Of a stretch of DNA of 64,000 nucleotides, positions 35,015 through 44,003 are shown in pieces. The notes under the pieces are model-generated. The model did not search any database, was not told where the DNA came from, and was given only the letters and a program-made list of their open reading frames with translations. The position numbers were made by a program, and so were the translations under genes. Origin of the DNA: Candidatus Fermentithermobacillus carboniphilus (GTDB lineage Bacteria; Bacillota; Sulfobacillia; Fermentithermobacillales; Fermentithermobacillaceae); the NCBI GenBank assembly GCA_018208355.1, contig CP062796.1:301217-365216 (forward strand), in the 5' to 3' direction. The stretch's first letter is position 1. Each line of letters opens with the position of its first letter.

Positions 35015-35931
35015 TTAAAGGACCTCCTGGTTTTCATCTGGCGGCCTGAGTAGACCGCAAGTGCAAACAGCGTCAGAAGATACGGTATCATCTGCACGAA
35101 CTCCCCCGGAACCCTGAGGCTCTGCATATAATTGGACAAAGCATCGGCGAGGCCGAAGAAAAGCGAAGCGATGAATCCGCCGACCGGATGCCGCCTCCCG
35201 AGCGCTTCCGCGGCAAGAGCGATGAACCCCCTCCCTGAAGTCATGTTCCGGGAAAACCAGCTCACGTATCCCATTGAAAGGTGAGCGCCGCCCATGCCTG
35301 CCAGGGCACCGCTTATGGCCAGCGCAATGAACTGGACCTTGTGCACGGAAATCCCCACGGAGTCCGCGGCATCGGGATTCTCTCCCACTGCCCTTAGCCT
35401 CAGTCCCAAGGGGGTTTTGTAAAGAAACAGGTAAACCACCCCGACTGCCAGAAGGGAAAGATAAGTCAGCGCGTTCTGCTTTCCCACCATGGCTCCCAGC
35501 ACGGGGATATCTTTGATGATGGGTATCTGCCAATCGGGGATTACCTTGCTCGCCAGAGAACTCGATACTCCTTTATCGTGGGCCACAATGTACAGGAGAA
35601 ACACTGTGCCCTCCGTGGCAAGAAGGTTCAGGGCTATCCCTGCCAGGATGATGTTTGTCCTCAGTTTCAGGTGGAAATAGCCCAGCAGAAGTCCAAGGGC
35701 ACTTGCGACCGCCACCCCGCAGATGAGGCCTATCCAGGCCGACCCGGTAAAAGCCGAAACGGCCACGCCGGTGAAAGCCGAAACGAGCATCATCCCTTCA
35801 AGGGCTATGTTGACCACGCCGGCCAGATCCGCTACAACCGCGCCCAGGGTAGCAAAGAGGATGGGAGTCGTCACCCTCAGGATCGACGCGGCAAAAGTAG
35901 GTGAGAATACAGCTTCAAGAAGCACTTTCAT
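35011..35931 (-). CDS. Nucleoside ABC transporter permease (NupQ/YufQ-like)
   Basis: 306 residues, about eight membrane helices. LGAVVADLAGVVNIALEGMM and the EAA-like region with GENPDAADSVGISVHKV, GLALGGAHLS mark BPD_transp_2 permeases of the BMP family. GAGGT lies 8 nt before the ATG. Overlaps the first permease gene by 17 bp. Confidence 0.9.
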   Translation of the reverse strand: MKVLLEAVFSPTFAASILRVTTPILFATLGAVVADLAGVVNIALEGMMLVSAFTGVAVSAFTGSAWIGLICGVAVASALGLLLGYFHLKLRTNIILAGIALNLLATEGTVFLLYIVAHDKGVSSSLASKVIPDWQIPIIKDIPVLGAMVGKQNALTYLSLLAVGVVYLFLYKTPLGLRLRAVGENPDAADSVGISVHKVQFIALAISGALAGMGGAHLSMGYVSWFSRNMTSGRGFIALAAEALGRRHPVGGFIASLFFGLADALSNYMQSLRVPGEFVQMIPYLLTLFALAVYSGRQMKTRRSFK

Positions 35932-36973
35932 GTCGTTTCACCTCTCTTAAGACCAGCCGGTGCCTGTAGCCTGAAAGGAACGCCTGCGCAGTCACCAGAA
36001 GTATGATAACCGCCTGGATTACCGATACCATCTCGGAAGTGACGTCCGAATACATGGCCATGACGTCAGCCCCCACGCGTAAATACGCGAGAAAGATTGC
36101 CCCGACCGGAACAAGTAATGGGTTATTTCTGGCCAGGATCGCGATTATGACGCCGTCAAACCCGTAACCGGGGCTTGCGAGCCACTGAAACCTGCGGTAG
36201 ATCCCGAGCATCTCCACAGCTCCGCCCAGGCCGGCGACGGCACCTGAAAGGACCTGAGAGTACAGGATCACCGACGTCACCGGTATCCCGGAATAACGGG
36301 CGAAGTTCAAGTTCAACCCGGTCATCCTGATCTCGTACCCCCATCCGGTCCGGAAGAGGAACCAGTGGCAGAATATTACGCAGAGGACGAGTACCACGAT
36401 ACCTGCGTGGAGCCTCGTGGGAGGCAAGAACTGCGGAAGCCACGACGTTTCTTTAAGCGGCAGAGATACCAGAGCCCCGACATTGATGTCCCGGAGGTGG
36501 TAAGTTATGACGTACATGCCGAGTTTCAAGAAAACGTAGTTGAGCATGAGAGATGATACAAGTTCCGAAGCGTTCCAGCGGGACTTAAGATACCCCGGGA
36601 CGAAACCGGCAACGCTTCCGGCCACCGCTCCGAAAATGAGTGCGACCAGCGCGTGGATAAAGGGCGGAAGATCCAGTCTGATCCCTGCAAAAGTGGCAGC
36701 CACCGCACCGATGAAGAATTGCCCTTCCGCACCTATATTGAACTGTCCTGCAGAGAAGACTAAAGACACCGCAAGACCTGTAAATGTCAGGGGCACAGCG
36801 GCCTCGATAAAAGCGCCTAACCGCCTTGTGCTCGTAAAAGGCCCTGTCAGAAAATACTTGAACGCCTCTAGCGGAGACTTTGACACGAGGACAGTGACTA
36901 TGAATCCAATGAGAAGGGCAAGGCCAATGGCCAACCCCGTACGCACAACTTCAAACAAGCTGTCTCTCTTCAT
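35915..36973 (-). CDS. Nucleoside ABC transporter permease (NupP/YufP-like)
   Basis: 352 residues with about nine hydrophobic segments. SAGQFNIGAEGQFFIG and GYGFDGVIIAILARNNPLLVP are typical of BMP-family permease 1. GGGAGGG is 7 nt before the ATG, and the ATPase gene stops 2 bp upstream. Pairs with the second permease to form the channel. Confidence 0.9.
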   Translation of the reverse strand: MKRDSLFEVVRTGLAIGLALLIGFIVTVLVSKSPLEAFKYFLTGPFTSTRRLGAFIEAAVPLTFTGLAVSLVFSAGQFNIGAEGQFFIGAVAATFAGIRLDLPPFIHALVALIFGAVAGSVAGFVPGYLKSRWNASELVSSLMLNYVFLKLGMYVITYHLRDINVGALVSLPLKETSWLPQFLPPTRLHAGIVVLVLCVIFCHWFLFRTGWGYEIRMTGLNLNFARYSGIPVTSVILYSQVLSGAVAGLGGAVEMLGIYRRFQWLASPGYGFDGVIIAILARNNPLLVPVGAIFLAYLRVGADVMAMYSDVTSEMVSVIQAVIILLVTAQAFLSGYRHRLVLREVKRHESAS

Positions 36974-36975
36974 AG

Positions 36976-38595
36976 TTAGCCCTCCCCCGTCTCCGCTTCG
37001 CTGGCGGGGCGGCTTTCCGCCTCTCCCATCATCGCGGCCTCAATCTCGCGGGGATCTTGCCTCTTCAGACCGAGCATATACAGGCCCAACTCCTCCTCGG
37101 TAACTTCGCTTGCTTCCGGGAAGAACGCCACGATCTCTCCCTCGTACATGACGCACAGCCTATTAGAAAGTCCCATTACCTCGGCCAGGTCAGCCGAAAC
37201 CAGGAGCACCGCCGCGCCCTTTTCGGTGGCCTCCACGAGGTACCTGTGTATCGCCTCTGTAGCCCCGACGTCAATTCCTCTCGTTGGCTGATCGGCTATG
37301 ATTACCTGCGGATTTGTGGAAAATTCGCGTGCAACCACGACTTTCTGAATATTTCCACCTGAAAGTGTGCTTACGGACTGAGAAGGAGACGTCGCCTTGA
37401 TAGTGAAGCGTTCGATGAGATGGCGGCTTATCTGGCGAATTGCCTTGAGATCCAGCGAAATCCCCCTGCTAACGGGGCTTGTGCGGTATCTCGTCGATAC
37501 CAGGTTTTCCTCGATACTGGCCTCGGCTGCGACACCATAGATCATGCGGTCCTGGGGGATGTGAGAAACACCCATGTTGCGGATATCGCCGGGACTTTTG
37601 CCTGTGGCGTCTTTGCCGGCGATGAATACTTGTCCCCCGTCGGCTGGCGAAAGGCCGCATAATACCTCCACGAGTTCAACCTGTCCGTTTCCTTCCACAC
37701 CCGCGATCCCCAGTATCTCACCTGAACGAACCTGGAGACTGACCTTTTTCAATACTTCTTTGCCATCCCGAGAGTACTTCTGGAGATTTTTGGCCAAGAG
37801 CACGACTTTCTTCGCTTTTCCAGAGGCAGCCGTAGGCCGGGATATGCGGAGTTCCACGTCCCTTCCTACCATCATCCTCGAGATCTCTTCTGAACTTATT
37901 TCCGCGGTTTTCCTGGTGCCGACCACCCGGCCGCCCCTCATCACCGTGACTCTGTCTGATAGCTCCTTGACCTCTCTGAGTTTGTGGGAAATGAATATGA
38001 TCGTATGGCCTTTCTCCTTCAACGCTTTCAGCGCCAAAAACAGCTCTCCGGTCTCCTGGGGGGTCAATACCGCGGTAGGCTCGTCAAGCACGAGTATGTC
38101 TGACCCTCTCAGAAGGGCTTTCAAGATCTCGACTTTCTGCTTGACTCCAACCGGCACGTCCTTAATCGGCGCCCTGACATCCACATGAAGTCCGTATTCC
38201 TCTGAAAGGCTTCGCGAGATTTCCTCCGCTTTTTTCCGGTCAAACCAAAGACCGCGCCTGGGTTCAGCGCCGAGGACGATGTTTTCGGCGACGGTCAAAG
38301 ATGGAGCAAGCATGAAATGCTGGTGCACCATTCCGACGCCGTGCCGGATGGCATCGTGAGGGGAGGAAATCTTCACTTTCTGCCCTCTTATGAAGATGTC
38401 CCCCTCATCGGCCTTCTCGAGTCCGAACAGGACCTTCATGAGGGTGGTTTTTCCAGCTCCGTTCTCCCCGACGAGGGCGTGGATTTCGCCCCGTTGTACC
38501 TGGAAATCGACTTTCGAATTGGCTACCAGCCCATTGGGATAGACCTTAGTGATCCCTATCATGGCCAGAATCGGCGTTTCTTCACGAGCCACCAC
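36976..38595 (-). CDS. Nucleoside ABC transporter ATP-binding protein (NupO/YufO-like)
   Basis: 539 residues, two ABC domains in one chain. First: VGENGAGKTTLMKVLFG, the signature region PVGVKQKVEILKAL and LVLDEPTAVL. Second: GVEGNGQVELVEVL (a degenerate Walker A) with LSGGNIQKVVVARE and ADQPTRGIDVGA. This split is usual for sugar and nucleoside importers. The GTG at 38595 has GAGGGGG 8 nt upstream and is preferred over the ATG at 38616. Confidence 0.93.
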   Translation of the reverse strand: MVAREETPILAMIGITKVYPNGLVANSKVDFQVQRGEIHALVGENGAGKTTLMKVLFGLEKADEGDIFIRGQKVKISSPHDAIRHGVGMVHQHFMLAPSLTVAENIVLGAEPRRGLWFDRKKAEEISRSLSEEYGLHVDVRAPIKDVPVGVKQKVEILKALLRGSDILVLDEPTAVLTPQETGELFLALKALKEKGHTIIFISHKLREVKELSDRVTVMRGGRVVGTRKTAEISSEEISRMMVGRDVELRISRPTAASGKAKKVVLLAKNLQKYSRDGKEVLKKVSLQVRSGEILGIAGVEGNGQVELVEVLCGLSPADGGQVFIAGKDATGKSPGDIRNMGVSHIPQDRMIYGVAAEASIEENLVSTRYRTSPVSRGISLDLKAIRQISRHLIERFTIKATSPSQSVSTLSGGNIQKVVVAREFSTNPQVIIADQPTRGIDVGATEAIHRYLVEATEKGAAVLLVSADLAEVMGLSNRLCVMYEGEIVAFFPEASEVTEEELGLYMLGLKRQDPREIEAAMMGEAESRPASEAETGEG

Positions 38596-38647
38596 GCAAA
38601 GTTCCCCCTCGCACATGTCACCGCCGTGAAAAGGGTCTCTGGAGGAA

Positions 38648-38679
38648 GCCGGGACGAGGGAAAGTCTCCTCGCCCCGGC
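38648..38679 (-). other. Intra-operon stem-loop between BMP and ATPase genes
   Basis: A 12-bp stem with one G-T pair, GCCGGGGCGAGG against CCTCGTCCCGGC on the minus strand, loop about 8 nt, no T run. Such a hairpin after the binding-protein gene commonly protects the upstream mRNA or limits read-through, so that more binding protein than ATPase is made. Confidence 0.5.
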
Positions 38680-38693
38680 CCACAGCAGGCTCT

Positions 38694-39809
38694 TTAAGGT
38701 TTCACAGAGTCCTTGAGAGCGTTCAGAGTCTTCTCATCCATGCCGAAAGCGGTCGACACCTTGATTTCGCCTGACTGGATCTTCTTCTTGATATCCTGCA
38801 GCTTTTGCCGCATCTCTTCGGGGACGTTCTTGATGAAGAACTCATTCTCGGCAAGTCCTACCGCGTCATCCTTGAGTCCAAGGGTCTCGCTCTTCCCGAA
38901 AGGCAGTTTTCCTTCCATGTAGAGTTTCACTGCCCTGAACAGGGAGTTGTCCACGCGTTTCAGCATCGACGTGAGGATGAGCTCGGCCTTCTTGGGATCT
39001 GAGTCCTTGAAGAGCATCGCTTGATCTGAGTCGACGCCGATGGCATAGCGGTCCTTCTCTTTGGCCGCGTCCAGCTGCCCGAGACCGCTTCCGCCGGCCA
39101 CATTAAACCCTATGTCAACCCCCATCTCGTACTGGGCAAGGCACATCTCTTTCGCTTTTGCCGGATTGGCGAAGTCTTCTACGTAAGAGATAGCCACTTT
39201 GATATCGGGAACTATGCTTCTGGCCCCTTCAATGTATCCGACCAGAAAGTCGTTGATCACGGGGATGTTCATCCCACCGAGAAAACCTATGAGCTTCTTA
39301 TCATTGGCTTTGGGCATCTTTGAAGTTGTCACCATGGCAGCAAGGGCGCCCGCTAGGTAAGAACCTTCGTTCTGGCTGTAAAGGATGGAATACACATTGT
39401 CCAGCTTATACTTGGTGTAATCGACTGTGGTATCGAAGATGATGTACTTCTTGTTGGGGTATTTGGGAGCCACTTTCTGCAGGTTTTCGGTCATCTGCCA
39501 GGTTCCGCAAATGATGAGGTCCCAATCCTGGGAAGATACGTCCACCAGGGTCGGTTCCCACTTAGAAGGATCTGTACCCATTTCTATTACCTTGGTCTCG
39601 GCACCGAGCTCGTTCTTTATCCTCTGCATCCCTGCGTTCGCCGAATCAAAGAACGATTTGTCGCCCAACGTGCCGTTTACCAGGAGCACGACCTTAATCT
39701 TCTTCCCTCCAGCACTCGAATCTTTGGGTGTCTGGGCAGGCTTAGCACAACCTCCAAGCAAAAGAGCCAGCATCGATACCAGAACGACCAATCCCAAAAG
39801 TTTTTTCAC
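38694..39809 (-). CDS. BMP-family nucleoside-binding lipoprotein
   Basis: 371 residues. Signal peptide with lipobox LGGC and a tail KPAQTPKDSSAGGKK linker, then the BMP/PnrA-type fold (VVLLVNGTLGDKSFFDSANAGMQ, YVEDFANPAKAKEMCLAQYEMGVDIGFNVAGG). Binds nucleosides outside the membrane. The GTG at 39809 overlaps the upstream hydrolase stop as GTGA and has GGAGGT 7 nt upstream; the in-frame GTG at 39818 is too near that site. Confidence 0.92.
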   Translation of the reverse strand: MKKLLGLVVLVSMLALLLGGCAKPAQTPKDSSAGGKKIKVVLLVNGTLGDKSFFDSANAGMQRIKNELGAETKVIEMGTDPSKWEPTLVDVSSQDWDLIICGTWQMTENLQKVAPKYPNKKYIIFDTTVDYTKYKLDNVYSILYSQNEGSYLAGALAAMVTTSKMPKANDKKLIGFLGGMNIPVINDFLVGYIEGARSIVPDIKVAISYVEDFANPAKAKEMCLAQYEMGVDIGFNVAGGSGLGQLDAAKEKDRYAIGVDSDQAMLFKDSDPKKAELILTSMLKRVDNSLFRAVKLYMEGKLPFGKSETLGLKDDAVGLAENEFFIKNVPEEMRQKLQDIKKKIQSGEIKVSTAFGMDEKTLNALKDSVKP

Positions 39810-40756
39810 TTGCTGCACCTCCAGTTAACGTGATTGACTCCCAGAGCATCTAGAAACATTTCGCCTACCCTGTCTTTATCGCAGGAGAGGCACACCGTCG
39901 TGTTGGGAGAAACACCGTCGAGCATCCTTTCATCTACGACGGTCAGTCCCTTCGAATACCTTCCGCCGGTCTCCACCACTACTCTTGCCGCAACCTTCTC
40001 CTTGACCACGCTTGGCTCCATTGCCACGCAGGCGGCCACAAGATCGCAGAGCAAAAGACCCTCTACTCCCAAGACCTTATGGAGCCTGGACACAACGAGG
40101 TCCATCGCCTTAGAAAAAGCGACTCCCGCCTTTGAGGTGGATTCTCTGACCTTCGCAACGACGTCGGGACCGAGCATGGCATCAAGGCACGTTTCCCACG
40201 GGACCATGACGATGGGAACCCCGGACGAGAATACGATGGCTGCCGCCTCGGGGTCGGCGTATATGTTGAACTCGGCAAGTGGCGTGGTATTGCCCCGGGC
40301 TTTCGACGTACCCCCCATCATGACTATCTGCCTTATTTTGTGCTGCACCGATCGATCCTCAGCCATAGCAAGCGCCACATTGGTGAGAGGCCCCAGAGTC
40401 AAAAGCGAAAGGTCTCCGTCCCACCGGTGAGCAGCCTGGATCAAAAAGTCTACGGCGTGGGTCTTCTCGACGTTCCTCTTGGGTTCGGGTAAGAAAGTGT
40501 TGCCGAACCCGTCTTCACCGTGGAACTGGGACGCGTTTTCAGGCGCCTTGAGAAGTGGAGCGCTAGCTCCCCGGTAAACCGGCACGTCGCTATCCAGGAG
40601 CTCAACAAGCTTCAGAGCATTCCTGGTGGTGTGTTCGAGTCCCACGTTTCCGTGGACCGTGGTGATACCCACTACATCCATGATCTTCAAATTGATGGCC
40701 GCTATTATGGCTGCAGCATCGTCTATTCCCGGATCGGTATCTATCACCCACTTCAT
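39806..40756 (-). CDS. Inosine-uridine-preferring nucleoside hydrolase (second copy)
   Basis: 316 residues with DTDPGIDDAAAI, MGGTSKARGNTTPLAEFNIYADPEA and LCDLVAACVAME, where the second-copy metal Asp is kept. Same reaction as its relative at the other end of the transporter cluster. It begins the transporter run, 151 bp after the ribokinase stop. Confidence 0.93.
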   Translation of the reverse strand: MKWVIDTDPGIDDAAAIIAAINLKIMDVVGITTVHGNVGLEHTTRNALKLVELLDSDVPVYRGASAPLLKAPENASQFHGEDGFGNTFLPEPKRNVEKTHAVDFLIQAAHRWDGDLSLLTLGPLTNVALAMAEDRSVQHKIRQIVMMGGTSKARGNTTPLAEFNIYADPEAAAIVFSSGVPIVMVPWETCLDAMLGPDVVAKVRESTSKAGVAFSKAMDLVVSRLHKVLGVEGLLLCDLVAACVAMEPSVVKEKVAARVVVETGGRYSKGLTVVDERMLDGVSPNTTVCLSCDKDRVGEMFLDALGVNHVNWRCSK

Positions 40757-40860
40757 CCGAGCTCAACCTCCCAAACCTTTCAACCTCGTACTTCCTCGTC
40801 ACGGAAAAACCCTGGAAGCATACCGTCACGGCTCCCCGGCACCACCTCCTCTTGCGTTCG

Positions 40861-40894
40861 AAAAAACCAAAAGGCCGGATACGCAACGTGTCCG
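40861..40894 (-). terminator. Terminator-like hairpin after ribokinase
   Basis: On the minus strand CGGACACG, loop TTG, CGTATCCG, with one C-A mismatch, followed by GGCCTTTTGGTTTTTT. It would end the lacI-ribokinase transcript, so the transporter run probably has its own promoter in 40757-40860. Confidence 0.5.
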
Positions 40895-40907
40895 ACCCCG
40901 GAGACTT

Positions 40908-41825
40908 CTACGCGTTCAAGAAACGATCGATTTCCTCTCTCCAGGGCATGGACGTCTGAGCACCTACCCTAGTGACCGACAGGGCGGCCACGGCATTGGC
41001 AAACCTGCAGGCTTCGCCCAGCGACTTTCCTTCGCAAATCGCCACCGCGAGGCCTCCCGAGAACGCGTCCCCAGCCGCCGTCGTATCCACCACATCGACC
41101 TTGTGTCCCGGAATGTGGTCGAAATAGTCTTTCTCTCCGTAAACGAGCCCCTTGCCCCCGAGTTTGATAACGGCGGCCTTCACTCCCATCGAAAGCAGTT
41201 CAAGGGCTCCCAGGCGAGCGCTCTTGGTATCGCATATTTCGCGACCAGTGAGGAAAGACGCCTCATGTTCGTTTGGAGTGATTATGTCTATTAAGGAAAA
41301 GATCTCCGGGGGAAGGTGGGTCGCAGGCGCCGGATCCAGCATGACGGTGACCCCAAGCGAATGAGCTTTCTGAGCCGCGTAGATCACGGTATCCAGGGGG
41401 ATCTCGAGCTGCAGCAACAGCACCTTGGCAGCGGAAAGGGCGGGCCAGAGGTCATCTACGTCTTTCCTGTCACATCTATAGTTCGCGCCGGGGACTACCA
41501 CTATAGAGTTTTCGCCCGTCTCGTCTATGGTTATGAAGGCAGAGCCCGTGGAAACGCCCCCAGTGACCTTGACAAGATCTGTGTTCACGCCGGCCCCGGT
41601 GAGACTTTCGGTGAGAATTCCGGCAAAAATGTCATCTCCGACTCTCCCCGCCATCGCTACCTTGCCGCCGGCCCTGGCAGCGGCCACAGCCTGGTTCGCT
41701 CCCTTGCCGCCGGGATAAATCCGGAAGTCGGTCCCCAGCACCGTTTCGCCTGATTTCGGACGTTTCCGAGTTCTGACGACGAAATCAACGTTGAGGCTAC
41801 CGAGAACGACGATATCGGTTTTCAC
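40908..41825 (-). CDS. rbsK: Ribokinase
   Basis: 305 residues. GGKGANQAVAAARAGG near residue 41 is the substrate site, DTTAAGDAFSGGLA near 240 holds the catalytic Asp of the PfkB family. Phosphorylates ribose released by the nucleoside hydrolases to ribose-5-phosphate. Overlaps the LacI gene stop by 4 bp. No ribose-specific transporter is present, so nucleosides are the likely ribose source. Confidence 0.92.
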   Translation of the reverse strand: MKTDIVVLGSLNVDFVVRTRKRPKSGETVLGTDFRIYPGGKGANQAVAAARAGGKVAMAGRVGDDIFAGILTESLTGAGVNTDLVKVTGGVSTGSAFITIDETGENSIVVVPGANYRCDRKDVDDLWPALSAAKVLLLQLEIPLDTVIYAAQKAHSLGVTVMLDPAPATHLPPEIFSLIDIITPNEHEASFLTGREICDTKSARLGALELLSMGVKAAVIKLGGKGLVYGEKDYFDHIPGHKVDVVDTTAAGDAFSGGLAVAICEGKSLGEACRFANAVAALSVTRVGAQTSMPWREEIDRFLNA

Positions 41826-42841
41826 GCCTTGACGCCGCCTCCTCCTGTCGAATCTCTTATCACCAAGACGGGTTCAAGCACTCTCGATCTGGGACTCTGG
41901 TCCCTGCCCTTTTCGATGCGCTCCAGCAGCATCTCAGCTGCGAGTGCACCCATCCTGTAGGCGGGCTGCGCAACGGTTGTGAGAGAAGGCCTCACCAGGG
42001 AAGCCATGGTTATATCGTCGAAACCGCACACGGCCACTTGAGAGGGAACCCCGATACCCAGGTCCTGGAAGCATCTCATGGCCCCAATTGCCATCAGGTC
42101 GTTGGCGCACACAACACAGGTGATCCCGAGACCCATCCTGATGATCTCCCTTGCTATCGAATAACCCGTATCGTACTTGAAATCTCCGTGGAATACGTGG
42201 GGCTCGTCATTTACGCCCGAATCCCTAAGACACGCTCGGAACCCGGCGAGCCGCTTTTTCGAGGTGCTAAGGTGAAGGGGTCCTGAAATGTAAGCCATTT
42301 TCCTGTGCCCGCAATTTAAAAGATAGCGTGTCAGCTCATAAGAACCGCGGAAATTGTCTACCGTGACCGTATCACAGGGAACCCCTTCGACCTCCCTGTC
42401 TATAACGGCGACCGGCACTTGTTCGCTAGCCCGGCGGACCAGAGAAGCCGATTCGGGGCTCCCGGCTACAAACACGACGCCATCGACCCTTTTCTCCAGA
42501 AGAACTCTCACGGAAGATTCTTCCTGACGGACGTCGCTGTCGGTATTGCAGATGATCAGCGTGTACCCCCTTGAGCTCACCGCGTCATCTATGCCTCTCG
42601 CAAGGGTCGGGAAAAAAGGGTTAGATATGTCCGGGAGGATGGCGCCTATAATCTTCGTCGAACCTTTAGAGAGGCTCCTGGCTACGTGATTCGGTGAGTA
42701 GCCCAGGGCGCGGATGGCATCTTCTATCTTTTTGCGAGTGCTCTCTCTAACGTAACCGGTCCCGTTTATTACCCTTGAGACAGTTGAGATAGATACACCG
42801 GCCTTTCGGGCTACATCCCTTATTGTTACGTTTCCGCTCAC
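41822..42841 (-). CDS. LacI-family transcriptional regulator
   Basis: 339 residues. Helix-turn-helix VTIRDVARKAGVSISTVSRVIN, hinge LGYSPNHVARSL, then a periplasmic-binding-like sensor domain (RbsR type, IIGAILPDISNPFFPTLARGI). GTG start with GGAGGA 5 nt upstream. Precedes the ribokinase, so ribose, a nucleoside or a derivative is the likely inducer. Palindromic operators lie just upstream, so it probably controls itself. Confidence 0.93.
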   Translation of the reverse strand: MSGNVTIRDVARKAGVSISTVSRVINGTGYVRESTRKKIEDAIRALGYSPNHVARSLSKGSTKIIGAILPDISNPFFPTLARGIDDAVSSRGYTLIICNTDSDVRQEESSVRVLLEKRVDGVVFVAGSPESASLVRRASEQVPVAVIDREVEGVPCDTVTVDNFRGSYELTRYLLNCGHRKMAYISGPLHLSTSKKRLAGFRACLRDSGVNDEPHVFHGDFKYDTGYSIAREIIRMGLGITCVVCANDLMAIGAMRCFQDLGIGVPSQVAVCGFDDITMASLVRPSLTTVAQPAYRMGALAAEMLLERIEKGRDQSPRSRVLEPVLVIRDSTGGGGVKA

Positions 42842-42857
42842 ACTATCCTCCCCAGTA

Positions 42858-42871
42858 TGAAAACAGTTTCA
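42858..42871. promoter_or_regulatory. LacI-type operator 1
   Basis: TGAAAACAGTTTCA, an imperfect palindrome (TGAAA/TTTCA half sites) 17 bp before the LacI-family start. Centre is 31 bp from operator 2, about three helical turns. Confidence 0.55.
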
Positions 42872-42887
42872 ACCTGAAACCACGTTT

Positions 42888-42903
42888 ATGAAACCGTTTT
42901 CAT
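42888..42903. promoter_or_regulatory. LacI-type operator 2
   Basis: ATGAAACCGTTTTCAT, a 16-bp palindrome with one mismatched pair and the central CG usual for LacI-family sites. Lies between the divergent lacI-like gene and the gene at 43038. Confidence 0.65.
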
Positions 42904-43037
42904 GTGCTACCCCGGGTATTCGCCGTTGTCCCTCCGAATTCCTCCTCCTTCTGTTCTTTTCACAGGATTTTTCACATAACGTCCTCTGATAGCATAGCGT
43001 TATGTTAACAGATCCTCGAGAAAGGAGGGTTCCGAAA

Positions 43038-43484
43038 ATGCGCATAGACCGATTGTCACTCTCCCTTCCTGGAATGGAAGTATCCAGGTTGCTGCGCTCG
43101 ATCCCTCTCCCCCAAGGCGTCACCCTGCTCGATTCGTCCCTTTCTGATAATTCTCTGGAGATAACGGTCAGGTCATCAGAGTACCTCGGGTTACCCGTAA
43201 GGCTCAGGGTGGAAGTTCTGACCTATTCGGGTCACCGGGTCAATCTCAAGGTAACTCCACCACTCAAACTCACGCTGCGACAGATATTCGCCCCGCTCTT
43301 TGACAACACGAGCGTTACTACCTACGCAACTCACTCACTTGTCGCGATCGATCTCGTCTCCATGTCGCAAGGCAAGATCTCTTCGGTGAACATCGAGAGA
43401 ATTACGGTCACAAGGCAAGCCATTTCCGTCGATGTCACGGGACTAGATCTTGACATGACCTGGCAGAAACTCATAGGCAAGTGA
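43038..43484 (+). CDS. Hypothetical protein with strand-rich fold
   Basis: 148 residues from the ATG at 43038, with AAAGGAGGG 8 nt upstream; an earlier ATG at 43002 is before that site. Regular alternation of hydrophobic and polar residues (LEITVRSSEYLGLPVRLRVEVLTYSGHRVNLKVTPPLKL) suggests a beta-sheet lipid- or ligand-binding fold, but I know no family. No signal peptide. Confidence 0.6.
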   Translation: MRIDRLSLSLPGMEVSRLLRSIPLPQGVTLLDSSLSDNSLEITVRSSEYLGLPVRLRVEVLTYSGHRVNLKVTPPLKLTLRQIFAPLFDNTSVTTYATHSLVAIDLVSMSQGKISSVNIERITVTRQAISVDVTGLDLDMTWQKLIGK

Positions 43485-43547
43485 CACTCTCAGCAACCGG
43501 TTGTCATATTATCTTGACGTAAGTATCTATGGAAGGAGGAGTGACAC

Positions 43548-44003
43548 TTGGGCAGCGCTCCTGACGAAGTGAAGTCCAAGGAAGTAACGGCGCCCGAGGC
43601 CGGACACGTGCACGACTACTGGGGCAGGACGTCGACCGAACAAGATCATTTCCATACTTTTGAAGGCACCACGGGTCTCGATACACCCGTCGACGGAGAT
43701 CACGTACACCGTTTTGCCAACGAGACTAGCAGGGCACACGGTCATACGCACCGCATGGCGGGGACGACCAGCCACCAGATCCCGGCTTTTCCGGGACATG
43801 TCCATCGCATCCAGGGACTTACTACGTTCGACGAAGGGCACGCCCACACTTTCGACGTCCAGAGCAGCCACCCTCACCGGCCCAGGACAAGAAGACCAAG
43901 GCTCGCCGGGGTCCAGGAGAAGCCCGATGAGCCCGAAAGGTCCAGACGGGCGCTCTTACGGATATCCCTCAGGAAACCCCGGCCATCCGAGACGAAACGA
44001 TAG
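43548..44003 (+). CDS. YmaF-family histidine-rich protein
   Basis: 151 residues. The first ~110 hold repeated His pairs: HVHDYWGRTS, DHFHTF, DHVHRF, HGHTHRM, GHVHRI, GHAHTF, HPHRP, about every 18 residues, as in YmaF. The repeats suggest metal binding or a solenoid, function unknown. The C-terminal 35 residues are Arg-rich. TTG start with GGAGGA upstream. The last 35 bp overlap the convergent fchA-like gene. Confidence 0.78.
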   Translation: MGSAPDEVKSKEVTAPEAGHVHDYWGRTSTEQDHFHTFEGTTGLDTPVDGDHVHRFANETSRAHGHTHRMAGTTSHQIPAFPGHVHRIQGLTTFDEGHAHTFDVQSSHPHRPRTRRPRLAGVQEKPDEPERSRRALLRISLRKPRPSETKR

